From: Aliiroseovarius salicola
GTDB taxonomy: Bacteria > Pseudomonadota > Alphaproteobacteria > Rhodobacterales > Rhodobacteraceae
DNA: 64,000 nt
Assembly (NCBI RefSeq): GCF_027891095.1
Contig: NZ_JAQIIO010000006.1
Span: 62,001-126,000 of the forward strand
Direction: 5' to 3'
This document shows, in pieces, positions 15,980 to 25,446 of the stretch. The notes beneath the pieces were generated by a model. The model had not been told where the DNA came from and ran no database searches. It saw nothing but the letters and a program-made list of their open reading frames with translations. A program made the translations under genes and the position numbers. Numbering within the stretch: the first letter of the stretch is position 1; every line of letters begins with the position of its first letter.

Positions 15980-17689
15980 TTAGCTCAGGACATTCGGGAA
16001 CCCCAGTTTCAGGCGCACGCGTGATGCTTTGAAGATAATGACAAAGACAGATACCAGCATCAACGCAAGGATCATGGATAACGGCACCGCACTCACGATC
16101 ATGACGTCGCGGATCGAGCCGACCCCGCCGACCGCCATGATTGCCCCTGCATTGGCGGCAATGACAAAGGCCCAAATGATTGAATGGAAGGGCGTTTCTC
16201 CAAGTTTGTTACCGCCCGCCCCGATCGATTTGATGGCGATGATTGCTGCCGAAGCGGAGGCCACGATCAGGGTGAGAAAAAGAAGGACGAGAACCGCTTT
16301 GAAAACAGTGGCGACGCTGGGAGAGAGCATAATGTCAACTGTTTCGTAGATGCGATAGGCATGCTCGGCAGAGAGTATGGCTCCGCCGGCGGTTCCGTCC
16401 AGTTCCAGGGTCAGAGCGGTTCCGCCGGTGCCGGCGAACCAGATGAAGCACAAAAAGGCGGGTGCGACCATTGCGCCCAGTATGAACTCGCGCAGCGTGC
16501 GCCCGCGCGAAATCCGGGCCACAAACATTCCGACGAAGGGGGCAAAGGCAATCCACCACGCCCAGTAAAAGATCGTCCAGTCGCTTTGCCAGTTCCGTTG
16601 CGCACTTGATGCCGCGGAAATCTTGGGGTCATAAACTGTTATGGCTTGGGAAGCGAAAGATTTGAGGTAGGCGATGGTGCCGTCTGCGAGAACGCCCAGC
16701 ACGCGCATTTCTCCGCCGAAGAAGACAAACATAGCGAGCACCACGAAGAACAGGATCAGGCCCAGCTGCGATACCCATTTCACGCCGCGTTCAACCCCCG
16801 AGACGATCGATGCGATGGCCACTGCGGTCGACACGACCAGTGCGGTAAAGAGCGCGATCAGGGGCGGATTGCCAGCGTTGTCGGCAAAGAACCGACTGCC
16901 CGTCAGGATCGATAGCCCGGAACATATCTGTTCAAGCCCAAGAACGATTGTCGTGGTGATGCCCGCGATCACGGCCAGAATTGAAATAACATCAATGATA
17001 TGACCGACCGGCCCTTCAAGGCGCTTGCCCAGAATGACCGCCAGCCCGGATCGCATTGTCATCGGCTGGCCGTATCTGTGGCACGCGAGCCCAAGCGCCA
17101 GACCGACGATCGTGTAGGTGGCCCAAGCTGAAAAACCGTAGTGCAGGTAGACAAACCGCATGGCCGAGGAAACCGCCCCGGCACCGCCGGGTTCCATCGT
17201 TCCTGCGAGTAAATCGGGATTGGTCTGGAAATGGGACACCGGTTCGCTGACCGCGAAGGCTAGCGTGCCGATACCGATACCCGCACAAAACATCATCGTC
17301 AGCCAGGACTGCGTGCTGTGCTCGGGCAAAACACCGTCCGGGCCAAGCCTTAGCCGTTTTGAAACAGGCAGGCAGGCGATCACGATACACGACAGCAGGA
17401 TCAGCGCCATAGAGTAGACATACCAATCGGCAAACATCGTCAGTGTAACGGATTTCAGAGCATCCAGAATTCGGGCCGATGCCTCGGGCAGCATGATAAG
17501 AAAGATGACCATGCAGACGACGAGCAGTTTGGCGAAAACCGCCACAATGGGATTAAAGCCTTCGTAGACCCCCCGCTTCACAGTATGAATTCTAAGCGGA
17601 TTGGAGATGTTCCAAAGCGGTTTACGGCCTGTAATGACAGTAGCGGATTCTGAAAGCTGTAAATCTTCCGTTTGATCGATCTGCCGCAT
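15980..17689 (-). CDS. BCCT family transporter (betaine/carnitine/choline type)
   Basis: Inner-membrane secondary transporter for a quaternary-ammonium compound such as glycine betaine, choline or carnitine, or for DMSP in marine bacteria. About 569 residues with twelve hydrophobic segments. The BCCT signature DWTIFYWAWWIAFAPFVGMF, the aromatic substrate box, is near residue 355. The ATG at 17689 (MRQIDQTED) is chosen for its GAGAGGGG site; a GTG at 17770 would add 27 residues. A perfect CRP-type palindrome lies 136 bp upstream (17825-17840), next to the CRP-family gene, suggesting direct control. The C-terminal cytoplasmic tail is short. Confidence 0.9.
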   Translation of the reverse strand: MRQIDQTEDLQLSESATVITGRKPLWNISNPLRIHTVKRGVYEGFNPIVAVFAKLLVVCMVIFLIMLPEASARILDALKSVTLTMFADWYVYSMALILLSCIVIACLPVSKRLRLGPDGVLPEHSTQSWLTMMFCAGIGIGTLAFAVSEPVSHFQTNPDLLAGTMEPGGAGAVSSAMRFVYLHYGFSAWATYTIVGLALGLACHRYGQPMTMRSGLAVILGKRLEGPVGHIIDVISILAVIAGITTTIVLGLEQICSGLSILTGSRFFADNAGNPPLIALFTALVVSTAVAIASIVSGVERGVKWVSQLGLILFFVVLAMFVFFGGEMRVLGVLADGTIAYLKSFASQAITVYDPKISAASSAQRNWQSDWTIFYWAWWIAFAPFVGMFVARISRGRTLREFILGAMVAPAFLCFIWFAGTGGTALTLELDGTAGGAILSAEHAYRIYETVDIMLSPSVATVFKAVLVLLFLTLIVASASAAIIAIKSIGAGGNKLGETPFHSIIWAFVIAANAGAIMAVGGVGSIRDVMIVSAVPLSMILALMLVSVFVIIFKASRVRLKLGFPNVLS

Positions 17690-17824
17690 GTCAGGCCCCT
17701 CTCGTAGGCTGCGAACCGGTCCCAACGTGCCTCGGAGCAAGCCCGTCTGTGCATCACACATCCATGTCACGCTGACCGGTTCACCGGTTTTGTCCTAAGG
17801 TCGGAAATTTATGGGGGGTGCGTA

Positions 17825-17840
17825 TGTGAACTGCGTCACA
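17825..17840. promoter_or_regulatory. Perfect CRP-type palindrome upstream of the BCCT gene
   Basis: TGTGA-ACTGCG-TCACA matches the CRP consensus TGTGA-N6-TCACA in all ten defined bases. With the flanking TA it matches the site at 28663-28680 at 16 of 18 positions. It lies between the CRP-family gene stop and the BCCT start. Confidence 0.7.
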
Positions 17841-17858
17841 TTCGCGCGCGATCAAAGC

Positions 17859-18542
17859 TCAGAGCTGATCAAAAGACGCTATGTCCGAAAGCGCTTTATG
17901 GTCGAGGATAGTCAGATTTCCACGCCCAACTTCGACAATTCCAAGGTTCTTCCATTCAGCAAGCTTTTTCGAAACGGCTTCGCGCGTTGCCCCGACATGA
18001 TCGGCAAGAGCACTTTGGGATACGGAGATACGCCCGTTACGGTCTGAGACCTGCCCGGCAAGAAAAAGCAGACGCCGGGCGAGGCGGACCTCAAGTGGAT
18101 GAAATGCGTGATTTTCAAGCTGCATGCTGATCCAGCGGACGCGCCTGATCAAAAGCCCTAGCAATTCCAGTGCAAGATCCGGATTGTCCGAAAACTCGGC
18201 AAGTAGCCTCTGGCGGCCAACCTGCAACAGGTTGCTATCCTCCAGCGCGGTGACCGTGGCACTGCGTCGGCCGCCATCAAAAAGGGCGATTTCACCAAAT
18301 ATATCGCCGCTTTTCAGGACGTTCAGCGTCAGTTTGCGACCGTCATCCGAGAGGCTGCTGATTTCCAGCGACCCGCTTTTCAGCAGGTAGATGGAATCGC
18401 CTTCGTCGCCCTGCTGAAAGAGGTCCTGTCCGCGAGACACCACAGACACGGTCGACAAGGCGTGCAGCGCATCCGCCAGCGCATCCGTTTGCCCTGCCTC
18501 GCTCTCGACCTGAAAATTTCCACTCTTGCTGTTCATCGCCAT
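17859..18542 (-). CDS. Crp/Fnr family transcriptional regulator (CRP-like)
   Basis: Protein of 227 residues with an N-terminal cyclic-nucleotide-binding barrel and a C-terminal winged helix-turn-helix. The phosphate-binding cassette FGEIALFDGGRRSATVTA keeps the Glu, Arg and Ser that bind cAMP in CRP. There is no cysteine, so it is not an FNR-type iron-sulfur sensor. The recognition helix GATREAVSKKLAEW keeps the Arg-Glu pair that in CRP reads TGTGA (CRP has SRETVGR). It is the last gene of the leftward set that starts with the metallophosphoesterase, and it faces a TGTGA-N6-TCACA site. It probably responds to the product of the nearby cyclase. Confidence 0.9.
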   Translation of the reverse strand: MAMNSKSGNFQVESEAGQTDALADALHALSTVSVVSRGQDLFQQGDEGDSIYLLKSGSLEISSLSDDGRKLTLNVLKSGDIFGEIALFDGGRRSATVTALEDSNLLQVGRQRLLAEFSDNPDLALELLGLLIRRVRWISMQLENHAFHPLEVRLARRLLFLAGQVSDRNGRISVSQSALADHVGATREAVSKKLAEWKNLGIVEVGRGNLTILDHKALSDIASFDQL

Positions 18543-18585
18543 AGGTTAACGAATAGGGCAAATCGTTGTTCGAAGAAACGCTTCT

Positions 18586-19281
18586 TTAACCAGCACTTAG
18601 CTGTTTCGTCACTTCAATGAGTTTTTTATGGGTATCGCGCGCAAGGCTTGCCTCGAGATTTGTCCTGATGTCGGGGTTTCTGCGGCACAACTCCTTGAGG
18701 GTGCCGGTCTCAATCGCAAACAGGCGGATCGGGCTGATCGCCTGCAAGGTTGCACTTGCGGGACCGCCAGAAAAACAGGTCAGTTCTCCGATGAAATTCG
18801 GCGCGGCCATTTCCCTGATCTGGGAGCCGCCTGCGCTGACCTGCACTTTTCCATCGGCCAGATAGTATAAAAATCCGATTTCCTGCCCCTGTGTGGTGAT
18901 CGCTTCGCCCGCAGGCTTGTCGAACCAGATCCCGGCATTCAGCAACTGACGTGCCTCCAGAACGGGAAATTCGCTCAGACCGAGCTCGACCAGCGCACGC
19001 TCTTCCGGGGAAAATCGGACGCGCCGGGACAAGATGAAAAACCGCGTGATGCCAAAAATGCTGATCGTGATCCAGCTGATCTGGATGATCGCGGACCACA
19101 GGTTGAAATTCATCACCAGCGACAGCAGCACCAGCGCAGCGGCCATGAGGTTGAGACAGGCATAGGTATACCCGGCCCCCTGAATATACCCCAACTGCAG
19201 CGCGGCGTAGGAGCCGAGATAGAAGGCAACCCCCAGAAAACCCGCAATCTCGTAGACTTGCTGCGAAAACAGCCCTTCCAT
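18586..19281 (-). CDS. CBU_0592-like membrane domain fused to a cyclic-nucleotide-binding domain
   Basis: Protein of 231 residues. The first 80 hold three hydrophobic segments (about 10-30, 36-56, 62-84) whose sequence, including LNLMAAALVLLSLVMNFNLW, resembles the small CBU_0592-type membrane domain. Residues about 105-220 form a cyclic-nucleotide-binding barrel (FLYYLADGKVQV, then NFIGELTCFSGGPASATLQA). In the phosphate cassette the usual Arg before Ser-Ala-Thr is Ala, so ligand affinity may be weak or altered. Three membrane segments followed by this domain recall animal Popeye proteins in layout only. It lies between the GMC-hydrolase gene (31 bp) and the CRP gene (43 bp). Confidence 0.75.
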   Translation of the reverse strand: MEGLFSQQVYEIAGFLGVAFYLGSYAALQLGYIQGAGYTYACLNLMAAALVLLSLVMNFNLWSAIIQISWITISIFGITRFFILSRRVRFSPEERALVELGLSEFPVLEARQLLNAGIWFDKPAGEAITTQGQEIGFLYYLADGKVQVSAGGSQIREMAAPNFIGELTCFSGGPASATLQAISPIRLFAIETGTLKELCRRNPDIRTNLEASLARDTHKKLIEVTKQLSAG

Positions 19282-19312
19282 ATCGGTTCGCTCCGTGATT
19301 TTCGGAAGAATG

Positions 19313-22300
19313 TTAACCTTTGTCGGCCTGAGTTGCAGGGTATTTGTTTAGCTCATGAATGATGGCAGGGAAGATATCTTTATAGGCCCTCTTTCCGATG
19401 AAAGTATCCATATGTCCGTAATCGGCAAACACCTGACGAGAATAGTTCTCATAGTCCGGATTTTCCGTACGAAGCCATTCATAGGTGTGCAGTGATGTAT
19501 CGGGCGTAAATTCCAGATTGAGCGCCCCGGCAATAAAGTGGATCGGCACACGCAACCTTTCAGGATACTTTATATAGATATCCTCGCCACTTGCGCTGAC
19601 CGCATATCCCTTCCGGGTTATCAGAGCGATTTGCTCAAAGGGTGTGGTCCCGATTTCCCCGAATACAGTCTGGATCGCATCATGGGTTGCCTCATTCAGG
19701 TTTTGGTGCAGGTAGGATGGCCCGTAGATGCCGAAAATCCGGTGACAGGTCGGGCTGTAACAGGGTGTACCATTAGGGAACGGCGCCCCCCAGAGCATGA
19801 CATTCAACGCCTGGTCTTCATTGGAAGTACCGCAGTTGGGGTCAACGACCGATGTCGCGTTGATCGTTTTCATGCCCTCGAACAGCTTCGCGGTATCTGG
19901 CCCGATCACGCTGTCCAGAACGGGGTAGAGAGACTTCGGCACACCGTTTACGATCCAGGACGCCATCTTGGTGTCGGCCTTCAGCTTGTTGAACCAATTG
20001 GTAACCGGGTGAACTGTCAGTTGCGAAGACACAATCGACCGGATCTTGCTGGCATCAAGCTTGCCTGACAGAAGCGCCATCAGCATGCTCATTGATCCGA
20101 CGCAGTGTACCACCGTCTGGACCTGCTTGGCGCCGGTGGCCTTGAGCACATAGTCGACCGCGGCGGGCCAATCCTCTTGCGCGATGTCATCGACGTTGAA
20201 CGGCTGCTGGTTGGTTTTACCCAGCGCAGGGCTGGCGCGATAATCGAATAGCCAGACGTCATACCCCTCTTTACACAGGGATTCGACGATGTTTTCCTCC
20301 ATGGTTTCCATAACGTAGGATTGCGCGACAACGCCAAATCCGGGCGCCAGGATCACCGGGCACTTGGCCGGGCCCTTGTTCTGCGCCGATCCGTTATAAC
20401 GCACCATCTGCAGGTCAAACCCCGGTGCCGCTTTGAACGGGTGCCATTCTGAAATGACCTCTGGCAGGTTGCGCAATGACGCCCCTGAAACCGCCGGAAG
20501 CGGAGTAATCTTGTCGCGGGACGGGAAATTGTAGAGATAAGCCAGCATCCCGCCATAGGTACGGAAAATCAGTTCACCGAAGAACGCAGCGAACTTCAGC
20601 TGATAGTAATACTGCGTGTACTCCGCGGCAGCCTTTAACCTTTCCTTGTTATCTGTGATCGGCTCTACAGGATTGAGCGCCATATCAACGACGCTGAGAA
20701 TGATCTGGCGCCGAATGTCCGGCTTCTTCAGATCTTCGTTCAGAATGCCATACCGGATGCCGCCGTAACCCAGTGGCTCTGGTACACAATCGAGCATGAG
20801 CTTGGTAAATACATTTTTGCCGTCATATTTATCCAGCTTTGGATCGAACTCCGAAGTCAACGTCGCCAGTTGCGCCAGAAAATCCTGCATCCCAAGCGTA
20901 ATCACGCCACGCGCGACCGGGCCATTCGCATCGCTGATATCAACCGCCAAGGTCGTCAGATCCGTCCACCAGTTCGAGCCATCACGCCTGTGAAGCGTCT
21001 TGACCCCTTTGAAACCAAATCCTGTGGTGGCGCCGTCAGGCAGCATGTCGCAGGTATAGATCATCTGCCATGTTTCCACATCGGCCTTGTCAAGTTTCAA
21101 CAGTTTGAACGTGCCGTTGCTGATCGTGTAAGTGACTCCTTTCCATTCGATTGTACCGCCAAGTTGGGCCAGATGTTTCGGGCAGGCCGTCAGCACCTCG
21201 ATATCCTTCGTTGCTACCTTGAAATGAGCGACCAACTTTTCATTCTGTGCTTGGCCTCGTTTTGCAGCAATCTTGTAGGGATCGGAAAGGATACCCGTGC
21301 CATCGTTGGTAGCCGCGCTTACATGGCCCGTCATGGTTTCGTCGAATTTCAGGTCTGGTGCGAAATTGCCAAGTTGACGCTGCAACACCACGACCAGCTC
21401 GGCGTAATCTCCCGGATTGTCGCCTGCGGCTTCCAGCACCGGGTCCAGAACACCCAGTATCTCTACAATTGCAGGCGCAATGTCCTTGGAAAGTTCATAT
21501 GAATGCTTCAGGTAGTGTTCAAACGGTCCCAGGTAGTCTCCATAGCCAAGATCAAACTTGTCATTCACTTCCTTGGCAAAATTATAGATCTGTTCGGCAG
21601 CGTCAGACGTTTTTTCATCCTTTATCTTCTGCTGTAGATCAGTCAGCCAGATCTTGGCCTCGGCAAGTCCTTTGACCGCCAGATTCCAGCCGTCAAAAGA
21701 TGTCTGACCGGGAACCGGTTTTTTCACCGGCTGGTTCACCGCACTGTGCGCGACGTGTTTTTGACCCAGCCGTTTAATGAGGTTTTCCATCGCCCGTTCG
21801 GTCACCGCCGAAATGGTCAATAGAGGGTTCAGGCCTAGCGACGTGGGCATCACCGAGCCGTCACAAACATAGAACCCCTGGTAGACCTCGCTGCTGTCAT
21901 CCGGGTTGCCAGTGAAGACACGGCATTCGTGGTCGACCACCCCCCGCGTCGCATCGTCCCCCATGATACAGCCGCCAACAGGATGCACGGTAATCAGCTG
22001 GTGCCCGAAATTTTCGTGCCAAAGCGGATTGGCCAGGTAATTACCCCAGATCGCATCAGAAGCGTTATGCAGCAATTTGTTGTCACGGTTATAGGGAAAC
22101 TCGGTCCCGACACCGGGCCAGTTGACCTCGACCGTTTGGTGATCGGTGTTCCAATCAATGGTCCCGCCAGAGCTGTCATGCGACATCAGTAGAAACGACT
22201 GCGTGCGGCTCATGGCACCGGTATAGGCCAGCGTTGACAGGCCGCTGCCCGATAGGATTGCCGTTCCCAGATCCTGCGCGTCTTCGAGGCGCAACTGCGC

Positions 22301-23689
22301 GTCGGGGAAACGTGTCATCTGACCGTGCAGCGCCTCTTGCATTAAGAAGATCGCCGGATAGACCAGAGACAGGGCTCCGGGCGCGACGCCTTCCTCGATT
22401 ACAGCAGCGCGTTCGACGGGTTCATCCTCACCCATTCCAACCTTGATGACGCCGGTAATGCAGGGGCCGGGTCGCAGGATCGAGTTTTCACCTTTTTCTG
22501 CCGGGGACAGCGGATAGTTTGCCCCGGCACCGACCCCCCAGATCGGCTCTCTTTCGTTGCCCGCCGCGCGGGCTTCGGGGCTCCAGTTGGCATCAAACGC
22601 AAAGCCAAGAACGTCTCCATTCCCGGAAAAACGTGTACCCAGTTTGTCCGACAGGAAAGTTACGTCCGGGTTGTTTTCGCGCAGCTTATTGCGGCTTCGC
22701 AGAAGGATTTCCGTCGACCCAAGTGTTCCTGCGCCCAGTACCACCGTTTTCGCGGTCAGGGTCGTTGATCCGCCCGCAGTGGAAAGGTCCTCGATATGCA
22801 CATTCCAAGAACCGCCCTTTTCGACCGGCGGTGACAAATGAGTTACCTGAGCCTCAGTCACCAGGATCGCGTGGAATGAACGTGCGTAAGGCAGATAGTT
22901 CATCAACGTGGTGTTCTTTGCGCCATAGTTGCAACCGGCACAGCAATCCCCGCACATCGTGCAGGCAACCTGTTCGACACCTGCTGCATTCGGCCCGTCC
23001 TTGAAGGTGACATTGATATCCGGCCGGTGAAAAGGTTGCTGCAACGCGTCTGCCGATACTTTCAGCGCCTGCAACTTGTTTGGATTGAAGTCTTCCGGCA
23101 AAGGCGTGGCGCCCAACATCTTACGGGCGCTGGCATAATATTTAGCCAGAATATTTGGATACTTATCTTGGTCCTTATCCTTGTTCCTGTCACCCTCCTC
23201 GCATTTCTGCCGGAATTCCTTGGGCCAGTAATATTCGCCATCTGCCGTGGTTTGCCAAAAGGTCTTGGGGTCGGTTTCCAGTGACACATTTGCATTGATC
23301 AGCGACGTGCCGCCCAGACCGCAGCCGACGATCACGTTCATGTCTTTGTTGATCCGGATATCGAGCATGCCGTTGGGGTTGGGCGCGTTATCACCGCCAA
23401 TGGCAGATTTCAGCTTGCCGCTTTCAGCTGTTGTCACCTGCGTCTCGCGGATCGCCGATTTCAGGTCGGTCGGATAGTGGCCGGGCAATATTTCTCGCCC
23501 GCGCTCCAGCAAGCAGACCTTCTGCCCGGCTTCTGCCAGACGTGCAGCGGCGATCGCGCCGCCATAGCCAGAGCCGACGACAATCACGTCGATTTCGGTC
23601 GAGTCCCATTGCTTGTCATGCACGCGTTCTTCGCGTGTTTTTTCAAGATCACTCAAAGCGATCGAAATTCTCTGGAACGTCAAAGTCAT
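19313..23689 (-). CDS. Giant GMC oxidoreductase (cholesterol-oxidase-like) fused to an alpha/beta hydrolase
   Basis: Protein of 1458 residues with no signal peptide. Residues about 30-650 are a GMC flavoenzyme: FAD motif VVGSGYGGAIAAARLAEAG (about 37-55), GCGLGGTSLINANVS (about 122), and the active-site HPVGGC and GLNPLLTIS near 590-640. A Cys cluster C243, C246, C249, C253 (CX2CX2CX3C) has ferredoxin-like spacing. A middle region (about 660-1080) has no known fold to me. Residues about 1100-1450 form an alpha/beta hydrolase with Cys1196 in VHCVGSM at the nucleophile elbow and His1426 in DYGHMDTF. Known relatives oxidise sterols or other hydrophobic alcohols. It starts by ATGA overlap after the metallophosphoesterase gene. 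Confidence 0.85.
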   Translation of the reverse strand: MTLTFQRISIALSDLEKTREERVHDKQWDSTEIDVIVVGSGYGGAIAAARLAEAGQKVCLLERGREILPGHYPTDLKSAIRETQVTTAESGKLKSAIGGDNAPNPNGMLDIRINKDMNVIVGCGLGGTSLINANVSLETDPKTFWQTTADGEYYWPKEFRQKCEEGDRNKDKDQDKYPNILAKYYASARKMLGATPLPEDFNPNKLQALKVSADALQQPFHRPDINVTFKDGPNAAGVEQVACTMCGDCCAGCNYGAKNTTLMNYLPYARSFHAILVTEAQVTHLSPPVEKGGSWNVHIEDLSTAGGSTTLTAKTVVLGAGTLGSTEILLRSRNKLRENNPDVTFLSDKLGTRFSGNGDVLGFAFDANWSPEARAAGNEREPIWGVGAGANYPLSPAEKGENSILRPGPCITGVIKVGMGEDEPVERAAVIEEGVAPGALSLVYPAIFLMQEALHGQMTRFPDAQLRLEDAQDLGTAILSGSGLSTLAYTGAMSRTQSFLLMSHDSSGGTIDWNTDHQTVEVNWPGVGTEFPYNRDNKLLHNASDAIWGNYLANPLWHENFGHQLITVHPVGGCIMGDDATRGVVDHECRVFTGNPDDSSEVYQGFYVCDGSVMPTSLGLNPLLTISAVTERAMENLIKRLGQKHVAHSAVNQPVKKPVPGQTSFDGWNLAVKGLAEAKIWLTDLQQKIKDEKTSDAAEQIYNFAKEVNDKFDLGYGDYLGPFEHYLKHSYELSKDIAPAIVEILGVLDPVLEAAGDNPGDYAELVVVLQRQLGNFAPDLKFDETMTGHVSAATNDGTGILSDPYKIAAKRGQAQNEKLVAHFKVATKDIEVLTACPKHLAQLGGTIEWKGVTYTISNGTFKLLKLDKADVETWQMIYTCDMLPDGATTGFGFKGVKTLHRRDGSNWWTDLTTLAVDISDANGPVARGVITLGMQDFLAQLATLTSEFDPKLDKYDGKNVFTKLMLDCVPEPLGYGGIRYGILNEDLKKPDIRRQIILSVVDMALNPVEPITDNKERLKAAAEYTQYYYQLKFAAFFGELIFRTYGGMLAYLYNFPSRDKITPLPAVSGASLRNLPEVISEWHPFKAAPGFDLQMVRYNGSAQNKGPAKCPVILAPGFGVVAQSYVMETMEENIVESLCKEGYDVWLFDYRASPALGKTNQQPFNVDDIAQEDWPAAVDYVLKATGAKQVQTVVHCVGSMSMLMALLSGKLDASKIRSIVSSQLTVHPVTNWFNKLKADTKMASWIVNGVPKSLYPVLDSVIGPDTAKLFEGMKTINATSVVDPNCGTSNEDQALNVMLWGAPFPNGTPCYSPTCHRIFGIYGPSYLHQNLNEATHDAIQTVFGEIGTTPFEQIALITRKGYAVSASGEDIYIKYPERLRVPIHFIAGALNLEFTPDTSLHTYEWLRTENPDYENYSRQVFADYGHMDTFIGKRAYKDIFPAIIHELNKYPATQADKG

Positions 23690-25224
23690 ACCAAGCCCCC
23701 CGTTTTCTTTGCGTCTGCATCGGCTTTCCGGGCCATTTCAAGGATGAGATCCTGCCGCGCGCCGTAGGCCCGCGCCGCCGCAACCGAAAACTTGTTCCAG
23801 CAGGGTCTGTTTTCTGCCGGGGCTTCGAAGAATTCGCGCAGAGTCTGGAGCAGATTGTTGTCTTTTTCCGGCGTCGGATCCGTGGATGAAACGGCACCTT
23901 TGCCAAGATATTTGATATCGTGCGCATTGTTCAGATCGACATTCACCGGCGGCTCGAACAATCGCAACGAGGCGGTGTTCAATTGATCGTCAACAAAGAC
24001 AACAGAGGCTCCCTCGACCGTGCTCATCAAGCTTGTATCAAGGATCCAACCGCCGGTGTTATAGATCGACACCGGGTCATCAAATCCTTCGACAACCAAC
24101 TGATCTTCAAAGGGTTTATGGGTGTGACCAAAGACAACTGTTGTGCTGATTGGCATCCCGCCATGTCCATCGCCCGATCCGCCACCAGGGTTTGAAACAG
24201 GCAGACGCGAATGCAACTCTTCCCGCATCTGCTTTAGAACAGCACTGGAAATATAGTTTCTCAGACCTTCGATCGATGAAGCGGATAAATGCTGGGTATA
24301 ATCATAGCGTTCCAGCTGCGAAAACTTGCCCACAATCGCATCCATGAAACCGGCTGTGATCATATCAAGACCGCCGGACACCGCTGGTGTATTGGGCAGG
24401 TTCAGGTTCTTGATCAGCCATTTCTTGAGAACCTGAGCCAACCTCAGGGTGAACTCGTCAGAGGCCCCGCCAGTCAGCAACAGCTGATATGCGATTGAGA
24501 CATCCTTGCCCAGAAGCCCGGAATCTCCGATCGTGGACCAACCAAAATCAATCCACGTCCCGTTATACTTTTCCAGTTCTTCGCAAGACAGATCATCTTC
24601 TTTTAGCCCGCTTAGCACACCCAAAAGATCGCTCATCATCCGGTACATCGACTCGATGAAATGACCATGGTGGAAGACAATGGCACGATTTTCATCCTGC
24701 GACTGAATTCCGAAATTCGGATAATAAAGTGGCACGCGCACGGGCGTATCGAGCCCGGACAGAAGTTCTTCAAGCTTGCGAGACCGGGGGACATCGGACG
24801 CCGATGCAAAGGCGGGCGTCACATGCGAAAACCCCTTTTGCGAAAACTGCGGACTGTCAAATCTGGCTTCCGTCCACAAAGAGTGGTCGTGGTTGCCGGG
24901 GATGAAAGGCATGGATGTCGAAAAGCTGCCGGTTTCGTACAGCGGTGTCAGAAAGCCCTTCAACGCATTGAAGGTGCGATCCGGCGGCGACAGCGACAGA
25001 TCCAGCCCGTCCCCGAGCAGAACCAGATCCGGCTTGCGGATCGTGGTTTGGTTGATGTGGCCGAGAAGCTCACACATTGCTGCGGCAAAGGTCTCTTCTA
25101 TCGATGCGGTCGGTTTCCCGTTATGGAGGGGTGGTGTTTCATCCGTTGTCACCAGACTGGTCAGCGCGCCGGCATGCAGATCCGATATGCATACATGTGT
25201 GATAATCGGCTTAGTATCAGTCAT
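23686..25224 (-). CDS. Calcineurin-like metallophosphoesterase
   Basis: Protein of about 512 residues with all the dinuclear-metal motifs in order: CISDLHAG (D, H), LLGDGLDL (GD), IPGNHDHS (GNHD), VFHHGHF (H) and VFGHTHKP (GHTH). Relatives hydrolyse phosphomonoesters, cyclic nucleotides or nucleic acids. The ATG at 25224 (MTDTKPIITHV) has a GGGGGAGAG site; an upstream start adds 13 residues. It is the first gene of the leftward set and overlaps the GMC gene start as ATGA. It lies next to the cyclase, so it could remove cyclic nucleotide, but no specificity-determining feature proves this. Confidence 0.85.
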   Translation of the reverse strand: MTDTKPIITHVCISDLHAGALTSLVTTDETPPLHNGKPTASIEETFAAAMCELLGHINQTTIRKPDLVLLGDGLDLSLSPPDRTFNALKGFLTPLYETGSFSTSMPFIPGNHDHSLWTEARFDSPQFSQKGFSHVTPAFASASDVPRSRKLEELLSGLDTPVRVPLYYPNFGIQSQDENRAIVFHHGHFIESMYRMMSDLLGVLSGLKEDDLSCEELEKYNGTWIDFGWSTIGDSGLLGKDVSIAYQLLLTGGASDEFTLRLAQVLKKWLIKNLNLPNTPAVSGGLDMITAGFMDAIVGKFSQLERYDYTQHLSASSIEGLRNYISSAVLKQMREELHSRLPVSNPGGGSGDGHGGMPISTTVVFGHTHKPFEDQLVVEGFDDPVSIYNTGGWILDTSLMSTVEGASVVFVDDQLNTASLRLFEPPVNVDLNNAHDIKYLGKGAVSSTDPTPEKDNNLLQTLREFFEAPAENRPCWNKFSVAAARAYGARQDLILEMARKADADAKKTGGLV

Positions 25225-25361
25225 TTGCTCTCCCCCGGATAATAGTTCGTTTTTTTTACTCACCTAACCGGATCGGAGGGAAATACGTATCCAGTGCCCC
25301 TCGTTTCCTTACTAATTGGTAAAGAATTTCCTCACAATTTTCATGATTTTGAATTACAATC

Positions 25362-25377
25362 AGTAATCCAGATCACA
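25362..25377. promoter_or_regulatory. Degenerate CRP-like site in the cyclase/phosphoesterase divergent promoter
   Basis: AGTAA-TCCAGA-TCACA has one perfect half-site (TCACA) and one half that matches three of five bases. It lies in the region from which both the leftward operon and the cyclase gene are read, so it would be a natural place for feedback by the CRP-type regulator. Confidence 0.3.
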
Positions 25378-25446
25378 CGATGAATTTTTTTGCTGCTCAC
25401 AACCACAAGCAGACAAGCATTCGGAATAAATAACAAGGGAAACAAT

